From Flavobacteriales bacterium (GTDB lineage Bacteria; Bacteroidota; Bacteroidia; Flavobacteriales_F; PHOS-HE28): 64,000 bases of DNA. A program made the translations under genes and the position numbers. The notes under the pieces are model-generated. The model was not told the DNA's origin, made no database searches, and worked only from the letters and a program-made list of their open reading frames with translations. Every line of letters begins with the position of its first letter. The stretch's first letter is position 1. This document shows positions 53,801 to 61,848 of the stretch, one piece after another. The DNA lies in NCBI GenBank assembly GCA_016710015.1, contig JADJLR010000006.1:1-64000 (forward strand), read 5' to 3'.

Positions 53801-54954
53801 CCGGTAAGGACCTCCACGGAATAGACATAGGTCTGGAAGGCGGGGATCGGGCAAGCGCCGTCGTTCACATTCACCATGACCGGGTAGAACCCTGCCGCTC
53901 CGGCTTGTGCCGTCCAACAAAGTGTCGCGGTGATCGGGTTGGTTCCCGTGAAGGCGAAGGTGGCACCAGGCAGACTCTGTGCGGCGTTGCTGAAGGCATC
54001 TAGGACATTGTCAGTGTTCACGTCGTTGATCACCATATCGAAGCAGAAATCGCCGGACTCGCACACCTGAACGGCTCGTGGGCCTGTCTGGGTGGCCGAA
54101 CCAGAAAGGTTGGACACCAGACCGGTCGCCGCATCGGGTGGAACGTTGGCGCATGGATAGGCCACGAATTGCATGTCGCGCATGATCGATCCGATCACAT
54201 TCCCATTGGCATCGTATTCGGTCACTTGCACCACCACCACCCAATTGCCCGCTAGGAATAGGGTGAAATTCAAAAGCCCCGTTGCCGGATCGATGGTGAG
54301 GCCGGTAATGGGCGCTTGCGGATCATAGGGGATGGTGTACGGTATCGGATCGCCGTTGTCCATGCGGGCACCGATCAAGGTGTATGAAAGGGAATCGCTC
54401 TCACCATCCACCGCGCCATAGCTGTAGGAGATCGGGTATCCCAAGCAGACGTAAGGGATCGCTGCATTGGTGAAGATCGGCGAATCGTTGCATGGTGCAT
54501 CGGCGCTGTTCAGGATCGCCTCGATGTACATCTCCCGCGTTCCCGGTGCGGTCAGGTTCACGATCGCATTGTTCCGATAGATGTTGGTCCAAGAGATCTG
54601 CCACGAATCGCAGGGTGGAAGAGTGATGGTCCCTGTGTAGATGTATTGCTCGATGCCTGGAAGAGTCCCGCCGTTGCAAGTGCTGTTGGGCAATTCCAGA
54701 TCACACAATTGGGAGAGTTCCGTTCCCCCATTGCTGGTCACGGTCAGGTTCCGATCACCGCATGGACTGGTGAGTTCCAGGTTGTATGTGGGGTCCACAT
54801 TGATCCCTGCACAATCCCTGTAGACCAACAATCTGATCCGGTATTGGTTGTTCCCGATGCATTCCCAATAGATCTCGCCACCGCTCATGTGGGTGGCATT
54901 CGCGGTCACTGCCATCAGCAGAATACCGAGGATGAGTAGGGGTTTGCGGAACAT
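50862..54954 (-). pseudogene. giant SprB-like T9SS type-B surface protein, one frameshift
   Basis: From ATG 54954 the protein has a signal peptide and an N-terminal domain (about 20-280: THMSGGEIYWECIGNNQYRIRLLVYRD), then many SprB-type repeats (TYAWSTGSTESSIIAGAGIYT; NATGGQWSGGSGTFL; repeated AGxYSVTVTDxxGC units) and PKD-like domains (about 1050-1250). At about 51166 an extra C in GGACCGCC shifts the frame; after correction the reading continues AFTPNPNGSGGSNGGGGNY to the type-B sorting domain (MRVFNRWGELIFESTDLSIG...YRGALSPQDVYVVQTWFRFVDGK) ending at 50862. The protein would be about 1363 residues, a gliding or adhesion factor. Whether the shift is real decides if the surface attachment domain is made. 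Confidence 0.85.
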
Positions 54955-55174
54955 GGTAGGCAGCGTTGAGGGGGGAACGCCCGTCTGTTCCTACGAAGTC
55001 CGACCATGAAGGTTACCCGGATCACCCTACCCGCAAAGGCGCATAGTGCACTTCATCCGAACGGATCCACAGCAATGCAGAGCGCTTCTGCCGACCTGTG
55101 GAATTGGGGCATTGGCACTTTGCGATCAGCCCCAACGCTACCGATCCAAGATGGTGTTAGAAGTGTGGGCCCGG

Positions 55175-57118
55175 TCAGGCCAGCGCCAATTGTTCCTTGA
55201 TCCGTTCTTGGATCATCGCGGCAAAGGCTACTGTACTCATGCTGCCCAGATCACCTTGACCATGCTCGCGTACAGCAACGGTGTTGTCTGCGGCTTCCTT
55301 TTCGCCGACCACCAACATGAACGGGCTCTTGGCCAATTCGGCATCGCGGATCTTACGGCCCACTTTCTCGTTCCGCTCATCCACGGAAGTCCGGATCTTC
55401 AACGCCTTGAGTTGCTTCGCGAGGCCTTGTGCGACTTCAACGAATTTGTCGCTCACCGGAAGGATCACCGCTTGTTCGGGTGCCAACCAAAGTGGGAATC
55501 TTCCGGCGGAGTGTTCTATGATCACCGCGATGAACCGCTCCAAACTGCCGAATGGCGCACGGTGGATCATGACCGGGCGGTGCTTTGCATTGTCACTACC
55601 CACGTATTCCAACTCGAATCGCTCGGGTAGGTTGTAGTCCACCTGGATCGTGCCCAATTGCCAACGTCGGCCCAAGGCATCCTTCACCATGAAGTCCAGT
55701 TTGGGACCGTAGAATGCCGCTTCACCGTATTCCACGACGGTCTTCATTCCGCATTCCGCAGCCGCGTCGATGATCGCCTGTTCGGCCTTTTCCCAATTCT
55801 CATCGCTGCCGATGTACTTACTGCGATCCTCTTTGTCCCGCAAACTCACTTGGGCCTCGAAATGCTCGAAATTCAAGGCTTTCAGCACGAGCAATACGAG
55901 GTCGATCACCTTGAGGAATTCCTCCTTCACTTGATCCGGACGGCAGAAGAGGTGTGCATCGTCCTGGGTGAATCCGCGGACCCGCGCCAAGCCATGCAAC
56001 TCGCCACTTTGTTCGTAACGGTAAACGGTACCGAATTCGGCCAGGCGCAAGGGGAGGTCCTTGTAACTCCGTGGGCGACTTGCGAAGATCTCACAATGGT
56101 GCGGGCAGTTCATCGGTTTCAGCATGAACTGCTCGCCTTCTTGCGGCGTATTGATCGGTTGGAAACTGTCCTTCCCGTATTTCTCCCAGTGGCCGCTGGT
56201 CACATACAGTTGCTTACTTCCGATATGGGGTGTTGCGACCTGCACGTAACCGGCCTCTTCCTGAGCGGTCTTCATGAAGTCGATCAAGCGCTCTCGTAAA
56301 GCTGCTCCTTTCGGCAGCCAAAGAGGTAGTCCCGCTCCAACACGTTCGCTGAAGGTGAACAGGTCCATCTCCTTACCCAGCTTTCGGTGGTCGCGTTTCT
56401 TGGCTTCCTCCAGCAGCACCAGATACTCGTCGAGTTCCTTCTGTTTTGGGAAGGCGATCGCGTATAAGCGAGTGAGTTGCTTGCGCTTCTCGTCCCCACG
56501 CCAGTACGCACCGGCAACGCTCATGACCTTCACCGCCTTAATGGAACCGGTGTCCGGAATGTGTGGGCCACGGCACAGGTCGGTGAAGTTCCCTTGTGTG
56601 TAGAAGGTGATCTCCCCATCCTGCAGACCCTCCAACAATTCGAGCTTGTATTCGTCTCCTTTATCGGTGAAATAGGCGATCGCTTCGGCCTTTGGAACCG
56701 CGCGGCGCTCGAAGACCAGCTTCTTGGATGCCAGTTCCTTCATCTTCGCCTCGATCGCAGCGAAATCGCCATCGCCGATCGTACGTTCACCCAGGTCGAT
56801 GTCGTAGTAGAATCCTTGCTCAATGGGTGGTCCTATTCCGAACTTGGTGCCTGGGTACAGTGCTTCAACTGCTTCGGCCAAGAGGTGCGCACTGCTGTGC
56901 CACATGGTCGACTTTCCTTCCGCATCGTTCCACGTGAGCAGTGCCAAGCTGCAATTGCGGGGCAGTGGCCGGTTCGCGTCGCGTACTTCCCCATTCACTT
57001 TGGCAGCGAGCACGTTGCGCGCAAGACCTTCGCTGATGCTCTTGGCCACATCCATGGCGGTTGCACCTTCATCGTACGAACGGACGGTACCGTCCGGCAG
57101 GGTCACATCGATCTTCAT
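55175..57118 (-). CDS. thrS: threonyl-tRNA synthetase
   Basis: A 647-residue class II synthetase. The N-terminal TGS domain (MKIDVTLPDGTVRSYDEGAT), the editing domain with HxxxH (WHSSAHLLAEAV, about residue 73), the catalytic core with motif 2/3 elements (MKPMNCPHHCEIFASRPRSYK, RYEQSGELHGLARVRGFTQDDAHLF; IVEYGEAAFYGPKLDFMVKDALGR; RPVMIHRAPFGSLERFIAVIIEH) and the anticodon-binding domain are all in place. It charges tRNA-Thr and edits mischarged serine. A TACTTTTG box at 57157-57164 is 38 bases before the start. Confidence 0.97.
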   Translation of the reverse strand: MKIDVTLPDGTVRSYDEGATAMDVAKSISEGLARNVLAAKVNGEVRDANRPLPRNCSLALLTWNDAEGKSTMWHSSAHLLAEAVEALYPGTKFGIGPPIEQGFYYDIDLGERTIGDGDFAAIEAKMKELASKKLVFERRAVPKAEAIAYFTDKGDEYKLELLEGLQDGEITFYTQGNFTDLCRGPHIPDTGSIKAVKVMSVAGAYWRGDEKRKQLTRLYAIAFPKQKELDEYLVLLEEAKKRDHRKLGKEMDLFTFSERVGAGLPLWLPKGAALRERLIDFMKTAQEEAGYVQVATPHIGSKQLYVTSGHWEKYGKDSFQPINTPQEGEQFMLKPMNCPHHCEIFASRPRSYKDLPLRLAEFGTVYRYEQSGELHGLARVRGFTQDDAHLFCRPDQVKEEFLKVIDLVLLVLKALNFEHFEAQVSLRDKEDRSKYIGSDENWEKAEQAIIDAAAECGMKTVVEYGEAAFYGPKLDFMVKDALGRRWQLGTIQVDYNLPERFELEYVGSDNAKHRPVMIHRAPFGSLERFIAVIIEHSAGRFPLWLAPEQAVILPVSDKFVEVAQGLAKQLKALKIRTSVDERNEKVGRKIRDAELAKSPFMLVVGEKEAADNTVAVREHGQGDLGSMSTVAFAAMIQERIKEQLALA

Positions 57119-57156
57119 GTTGCTTTTCCCATGCCCTACGAATGGCAGAGGGGTCG

Positions 57157-57164
57157 CAAAAGTA
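57157..57164 (-). promoter_or_regulatory. -7 box (TACTTTTG) for thrS
   Basis: Exact TAnnTTTG match, 38 bases before the thrS start; between it and the upstream terminator hairpin (57196-57223). Confidence 0.6.
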
Positions 57165-57195
57165 GCGCTCCATGCAGCATGTGCCTAAGAAAGCA

Positions 57196-57223
57196 GCAGG
57201 GCTTCCCAAGTAGGAAGCCCTGC
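57196..57223 (-). terminator. hairpin terminator after the TPR gene
   Basis: GCAGGGCTTCC (57196-57206) and GGAAGCCCTGC (57213-57223) form an 11-bp stem, followed on the minus strand by TGCTTTCTT. Confidence 0.7.
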
Positions 57224-57264
57224 CACCACCCGAGGGGTCATTCGGGCTACGGCAAAACCGGATG

Positions 57265-57981
57265 CTATCGGTCGCAGTGGATCAACATCAGTTCATCCAC
57301 GGAATGATCACCGAGATCGAGTGCTTGTTGAAGGGCATGGCAGCCTTCCTGCCTGCGCCCTTGCCTGAACAGGACGATGGCGAGGTTGGCGTAGGCTTGA
57401 TCCAAAGTGGGGTCCATCTCAACGGCCTTTTCCAGGTCTGCGATCGCGCGGTCATCGTCCCCGAGGGCTTGCAGGACGATGCCTCTGTCGCACCACGCCA
57501 TGGCATTGTAACTGGCGATCCCCACCAACCGGTCGTAGTGTCCCAACGCGGTGGGCAGATCGTTCTCTTCCATGGCCATGCGGCCCAATTCGAATAGTGC
57601 GTGTTCGGTGGCCGGACCGTTGGCATGCATCCCGATCACTTTATACAGATCGCTTTTCGCACCGTTCGTATCGCCGGTGCTGGCGTTCACCTCGGCCCGG
57701 CGCAACAGTGCGTGGACATCGGTAGGCTCAAGTATCAGCAAGTGGTCCAGATCATCCATGGCACCTGTATGGTCGCCTTGTACCATGCGCGATACCGCCC
57801 TATAGTACCAGGCCTTGGCATTGCCCGGTTCGCTGGATACCACCTTATCGAAAGCGGACTCTGCCTCGGTAGGGTTGGCTTTCTTCAGGGCCGTGAGGCC
57901 AGCGATCATATCGCTATCCGCAGGTTGAGCGGTCGCCGAAAGGGTCATCAACGAGATCAGTGCCGGGTATATGAACTTCAT
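57265..57981 (-). CDS. tetratricopeptide-repeat protein
   Basis: About 238 residues from ATG 57981, with a signal-like segment (FIYPALISLMTLSATAQ) and five to six TPR units (AWYYRAVSRMVQGDHTGAMDDLDHLLILEP; ALLRRAEVNASTGDTNGAKSDLYKVI; ALFELGRMAMEENDLPTALGHYDRLV; AWCDRGIVLQALGDDDRAIADLEKAVEMDP; AYANLAIVLFRQGRRQEGCHALQQAL). It should bind other proteins in the periplasm or outer membrane. No partner is visible. Confidence 0.85.
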   Translation of the reverse strand: MKFIYPALISLMTLSATAQPADSDMIAGLTALKKANPTEAESAFDKVVSSEPGNAKAWYYRAVSRMVQGDHTGAMDDLDHLLILEPTDVHALLRRAEVNASTGDTNGAKSDLYKVIGMHANGPATEHALFELGRMAMEENDLPTALGHYDRLVGIASYNAMAWCDRGIVLQALGDDDRAIADLEKAVEMDPTLDQAYANLAIVLFRQGRRQEGCHALQQALDLGDHSVDELMLIHCDR

Positions 57982-58074
57982 GTGGACATTGGAACGGACC
58001 CCACACCGGAAAGTTCCCATTCACCGGTTGAAAATTCCCCGATGAGGACGGTGTGGATACGTCACAGACCCCGA

Positions 58075-58082
58075 TACTTTCG
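58075..58082 (+). promoter_or_regulatory. -7-like box (TACTTTCG) before doxX
   Basis: One mismatch to TAnnTTTG, four bases before ATG 58087. Confidence 0.4.
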
Positions 58083-58086
58083 TGCC

Positions 58087-58485
58087 ATGCTGCTGAATAG
58101 CGACCCCGTCAACGAGGACATCGGATACTTGTTCCTGCGCATCGGTGCGGGCGGCACCATGTTCTGGCAGCACGGTTGGCCCAAGCTGATGGAATTCTCC
58201 AAACACGTGGACAGCTTCGCTGATCCCTTTGGTCTGGGGTCCACCGTTTCACTGATCCTGATCCTGTTCGCGGAGGTGCTGTGTGCAGCGTGCGTCACAT
58301 TGGGAATATGGACGCGTGCGGCATGCATACCACTGATCATCGGTATGGCCGTGGTGGTCTTCATGGTGAAGGGCGATGCATCATTTCCTGAAAAGGAGTT
58401 GGCCACGGTATACATGGTCATGTTCGCCACGCTGCTGTTCACGGGCAGCGGTCGGTTCGCGATCAACCGGATCTCCTTCAGCTGA
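58087..58485 (+). CDS. DoxX-family membrane protein
   Basis: A 132-residue protein with four membrane helices and the DoxX signature: LFLRIGAGGTMFWQHGWPKLMEF, then helices with AEVLCAACVTLGIWTRAA and DASFPEKELATVYMVMFATLLFTGSGRFAINR. DoxX proteins are integral membrane subunits of unclear function, sometimes linked to redox or sulfur metabolism. Convergent with the STELLO gene (end 58486). Confidence 0.88.
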   Translation: MLLNSDPVNEDIGYLFLRIGAGGTMFWQHGWPKLMEFSKHVDSFADPFGLGSTVSLILILFAEVLCAACVTLGIWTRAACIPLIIGMAVVVFMVKGDASFPEKELATVYMVMFATLLFTGSGRFAINRISFS

Positions 58486-59493
58486 TCAGGAAAGGGCCCC
58501 TAGGTCGGTAAGCCACGCTTCCAGCAACGGGCGTTCGGCCTCCCCGACCAGCCCCATTGCGATGAACTCCGCGTAGCATGCGCGCATGTTGTCCCCGATG
58601 TGCTCCACGCCGGGTTTCAACGACAACGCTTGCAATTTCTCGCAGATGGCTTTGTTGTTCTGATAGCCGATCAATTCGTCGGCGAAGTCCTTCATCAAGT
58701 TGTGTGCGTTACGCTCCTGCCAAACCGTGGCATTGTGAAAGAGCACATCCCAGCCGTTCTCCCAGCAGATCCGCACCGCCACATAGCTGCGCCAAATGTC
58801 CGTCATCCGGAAACTACAGTAGGAGGGCAGGTACAGCAGGGCGAAGGCTTCACTGAAGAACGTGGTGTTCTGCGAATTGAATGGGCACCAAGCGCCTTTC
58901 CCGAGTGATACCGGTACTTCACGCTGGTCGAAGTCCAATGGCAATTTGCCCGTCAGGCGGTAGATGGCATCAACATCCGGGTTCGCGTCCGCCAATCCTT
59001 GTTGGATCGGCACATCCACGCTGATGGCAGTGGGTACATCCGGAACGACATGCTGTAAGTTCTCCAAAGGGAAACCTCGTGGCCAGATCGGTTCCGTACT
59101 GAAGGCCCGGTACAGGTTCACCCAACCCGTGTCAACAAAGCTGGAGGCCTGCTGCTTGCGGTTCCGTGGACCCCAGAACTCCTCGCGCGGAAAGTTGTCG
59201 TCATCCGACTCTACGATCACTTCAGCACCACGGCGAATGGCCTCCAAGTAGCCGAGGTTCTTGCGGCCGTAGTGGCGCTCCGGCAACAGGGCGGCCAACT
59301 GGAAAGGCATGGTCTTCTGGCGATCGAGGCCCCAGAAGTCACAACCACCGAGGCTGAAGTCCTTGGGCGAAGGACGATCGCCGATCAAAATGAAATCGAT
59401 GCCGTGCGCGGTGCATCCCTCAGCGAAGGATCGCAGTACCGCATTGGGCGCGGAAATGGACGTAATGACCAAGGCGGTCCGTGTGGAGCTCAT
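58486..59493 (-). CDS. STELLO-like glycosyltransferase (DUF288)
   Basis: About 335 residues from ATG 59493. The glycosyltransferase-like N-terminal half (RTALVITSISAPNAVLRSFAEGC; DFILIGDRPSPKDF; GRKNLGYLEAIRRGAEVIVESDDDNFPREEF) has the DDDN motif as the metal/nucleotide site, and the C-terminal part (KGAWCPFNSQNTTFFSEAFALLYLPSYCSFRMTDIW) follows the STELLO pattern. A long open frame upstream of 59493 is a shadow of the GT2 gene. Start overlaps the GT2 stop by four bases. It probably acts on the same glycan as its neighbours. Confidence 0.8.
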   Translation of the reverse strand: MSSTRTALVITSISAPNAVLRSFAEGCTAHGIDFILIGDRPSPKDFSLGGCDFWGLDRQKTMPFQLAALLPERHYGRKNLGYLEAIRRGAEVIVESDDDNFPREEFWGPRNRKQQASSFVDTGWVNLYRAFSTEPIWPRGFPLENLQHVVPDVPTAISVDVPIQQGLADANPDVDAIYRLTGKLPLDFDQREVPVSLGKGAWCPFNSQNTTFFSEAFALLYLPSYCSFRMTDIWRSYVAVRICWENGWDVLFHNATVWQERNAHNLMKDFADELIGYQNNKAICEKLQALSLKPGVEHIGDNMRACYAEFIAMGLVGEAERPLLEAWLTDLGALS

Positions 59494-60224
59494 AAACGTT
59501 CGGGTCGGAAGATCAAGCGTTGCTTGAAGTAGTAAAGTAGGACATCGATCGAGTTGCGGATCGCCTTTTCGGATACACGCGGGCTTGGTGCCTTGTAGTG
59601 GATCGGGATCTCTGCGTAGCGTGTGAAGCGCAGTAAGTACCGCAGCTCGGTCTGGTAGAAATGCGCTTTGGAGCGCAATTGGAATGCGAGGAATCGGCCC
59701 ACGATGTTTCGATGGAAGCCTTGGTAACCGGAGGTCATATCGTACATCCGGGTCCCCAACAAGAGGTTGCTGAGCACTGTGCCCACCTTCGACAGCACCA
59801 AGCGCTTGAAACTGGATTCCGTGATGGAACCGCCATTGATGAAGCGACTTCCAAAGGCGCATTCGTTGCCCTCGTTCAATACGCGTAAGAACATCGGTAG
59901 TGCTCGTGGGTCGTGGGATAGGCCTGCATCCATCTCGATGATCAGCTCGTGTCCGTTGTCGAATGCTTCCCGGTAACCGCGGAGGTAGGCATCCACTACA
60001 TTCCTGTTCTCCGGTGCCCACACCGTTCTGAAGCGCGGGTCACGGGCTTCGAGCGCTGTGCACAATTCAAGCGTTCGATCTTTGGAAACACCGTCTACGA
60101 TCAGATAGACCTTTCCCGATTCCAAGCGGTCCAAGACGTTGGTGAGTGCGCCGGTGAAGAGTTCGAATTCCTCTTCCTCGTTCGCCAGCGGGATGATCAG
60201 GGCCCAATCGTTATCGTAATACAT
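59490..60224 (-). CDS. glycosyltransferase family 2 (polyprenol-phosphate sugar type)
   Basis: A 244-residue GT-A enzyme. Motifs: DWALIIPLANEEEEFELF (first strand), VYLIVDGVSKDRTLELC, the metal-binding ELIIEMDAGLSHDPRAL (DxD in a MDAG setting), AFGSRFINGG and the acceptor segment TSGYQGFHRNIVGRFLA. The protein lacks C-terminal membrane helices. It most likely makes a polyprenyl-phosphate sugar for the neighbouring GT-C enzyme, by analogy with DPM1-like partners. It overlaps both neighbours (14 bases upstream, 4 downstream). Confidence 0.88.
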   Translation of the reverse strand: MYYDNDWALIIPLANEEEEFELFTGALTNVLDRLESGKVYLIVDGVSKDRTLELCTALEARDPRFRTVWAPENRNVVDAYLRGYREAFDNGHELIIEMDAGLSHDPRALPMFLRVLNEGNECAFGSRFINGGSITESSFKRLVLSKVGTVLSNLLLGTRMYDMTSGYQGFHRNIVGRFLAFQLRSKAHFYQTELRYLLRFTRYAEIPIHYKAPSPRVSEKAIRNSIDVLLYYFKQRLIFRPERL

Positions 60225-61758
60225 CGCGGCGGAACGAGATCAGTTCGTAGTGGTCATGTTGCTCCTTGGCCTGCTGTCCGAATCCGGCTTCAGACATACG
60301 GGTAAGGAACGGTTCGATGGATGGGCGGCCTTCTACATCCAAGTGGAGGAAGGAGACCGCATTGTAGGTCGCCACTTCGGGATCTTCTTTGCTCATGATC
60401 ACCAAGGGCAGCGTGGCCGGTAGATGTCGTATGATCCGAGGCAGCCCGGAACGTTTGCGATCATCCATGATGACCATTTCACTTTCGGCCATTCGGGCAT
60501 ACCACGATCCGGGTAGAACGTTCTGTACATACTCAGAGTGCGCGATCGCGTTGGGAAGTGAAATGCCGAGTTGAGCCATATGTGCAGCCAACACCCAACC
60601 TTGAACTCGAGCAGGGATCACCCGGTTCGCCACGCGGACGGTCATGATGGCCAGAAGCGGCCAAAAGTAGGCCAAATACTGCTCTCCGACCGCATGTGGA
60701 GGGCTCACGCCAATGAGGTAGAGCGCGAACGTGAACAAGCCGGTCCACAACATCAGGAGCCCATAGTAGACCGTCGGGTGCTCGGTCGTCCACAAGCGCC
60801 GATCGATCCTCCACAGGGACCGTATCCCTAAGCCTGTGAAGGCGACCAAGAGGATCAGATACCCGTAGCGCAGCACATGGACTTCAGCAAAGAAGGCGAG
60901 CGCCGCGTAGAGGAAGGTGCGCAATCGGTTGAACAGACCCACCGCATCGGCCGGGTCCTTGACGCGATCCACGTACAGCGGGATGAAATCGAACACTTCC
61001 GGGAACAACAGGAAGAAGAGGCCCAGAGAAGCAAGTCCGGCCCCCATGAAGCGCAGGGTAGGGGACTTCAACCCGTAACGGTGCAGCATCAACACTGCGC
61101 CCGGCAGTAGCAGGAAGGCGAAGTAGTAATGCGTTAGCAACCCCAATGCATTCACCGCAATGAATAGAGCCCACTGCAGGCGTGAAGATCGTCCTGCCAG
61201 GATCCGTTCTTGCAGCAGGAATGAAGCCAAGGCAAAGAGCGCTAGGAATTGATAGTGGCGTGCTTCCAGATCGATCTGTACCACGGCAGAAGAGAGGTAC
61301 CAGATCGCTACGGCAGCCCATGCAACAACGGAATGCCCGAGCACCCTGCCTGCGATCAACAGCATCAGTAGGGCAACACCGAATTCAGCGATCAGATTCA
61401 ACAGTGTGCCACCGATGATCCCTGCACCAAATAGCACATGCACCGCATGCAAAGCCCAGAAATAGAGCGGTGGATGGATGTCGTAATGGGCCAGATCATA
61501 CGCAACTACGCCTAGTTGAAGTGTGGCGGGTCGGGTATAGTAGGCTTGTATATCGCCCACGACCAAGGTCGAATCCACCATTCCGTCGATCCGTTCCTGA
61601 TAGGCCCCCTCTGTTGCCGCAGCGCAGAGGTAGGAGACGCTTTCATCATGGGACAGCCCGTCTTTCAGAACTAGGATGCCATGTACCCGCAAGGCGAAGC
61701 CGATAACGAGCGCTGCGATCAGCAGGACCCATTGGTAAGTTCGGTAGCCGTGTTTCAT
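60211..61758 (-). CDS. GT-C family membrane glycosyltransferase
   Basis: About 515 residues from ATG 61758, with ten or more membrane helices. The first periplasmic loop has GLSHDESVSYLCAAATEG, with the H-D-E acid triad of GT39/ArnT-like enzymes, and a later HPPLYFWALHAVHVLFG. The soluble C-terminal tail (ESEMVIMDDRKRSGLPRII...) is short. It should use the polyprenyl-phosphate sugar made by the GT2 gene downstream. It is divergent from the HerA gene with about 90 bases between. Confidence 0.8.
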   Translation of the reverse strand: MKHGYRTYQWVLLIAALVIGFALRVHGILVLKDGLSHDESVSYLCAAATEGAYQERIDGMVDSTLVVGDIQAYYTRPATLQLGVVAYDLAHYDIHPPLYFWALHAVHVLFGAGIIGGTLLNLIAEFGVALLMLLIAGRVLGHSVVAWAAVAIWYLSSAVVQIDLEARHYQFLALFALASFLLQERILAGRSSRLQWALFIAVNALGLLTHYYFAFLLLPGAVLMLHRYGLKSPTLRFMGAGLASLGLFFLLFPEVFDFIPLYVDRVKDPADAVGLFNRLRTFLYAALAFFAEVHVLRYGYLILLVAFTGLGIRSLWRIDRRLWTTEHPTVYYGLLMLWTGLFTFALYLIGVSPPHAVGEQYLAYFWPLLAIMTVRVANRVIPARVQGWVLAAHMAQLGISLPNAIAHSEYVQNVLPGSWYARMAESEMVIMDDRKRSGLPRIIRHLPATLPLVIMSKEDPEVATYNAVSFLHLDVEGRPSIEPFLTRMSEAGFGQQAKEQHDHYELISFRRDVLR

Positions 61759-61848
61759 GGGTCTTGCGCGGTCGGCAAGTTTAACCCACATCCTGCTGAA
61801 AACGAGGAACCCGCTCTGTTCCGTTCCTTTGGGGCACAAGTCTTCGAA

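Noticed and set aside
59494..60021. Upstream extension of the STELLO open frame
   Set aside because: It overlaps the GT2 gene in another frame and has no similarity to STELLO proteins.
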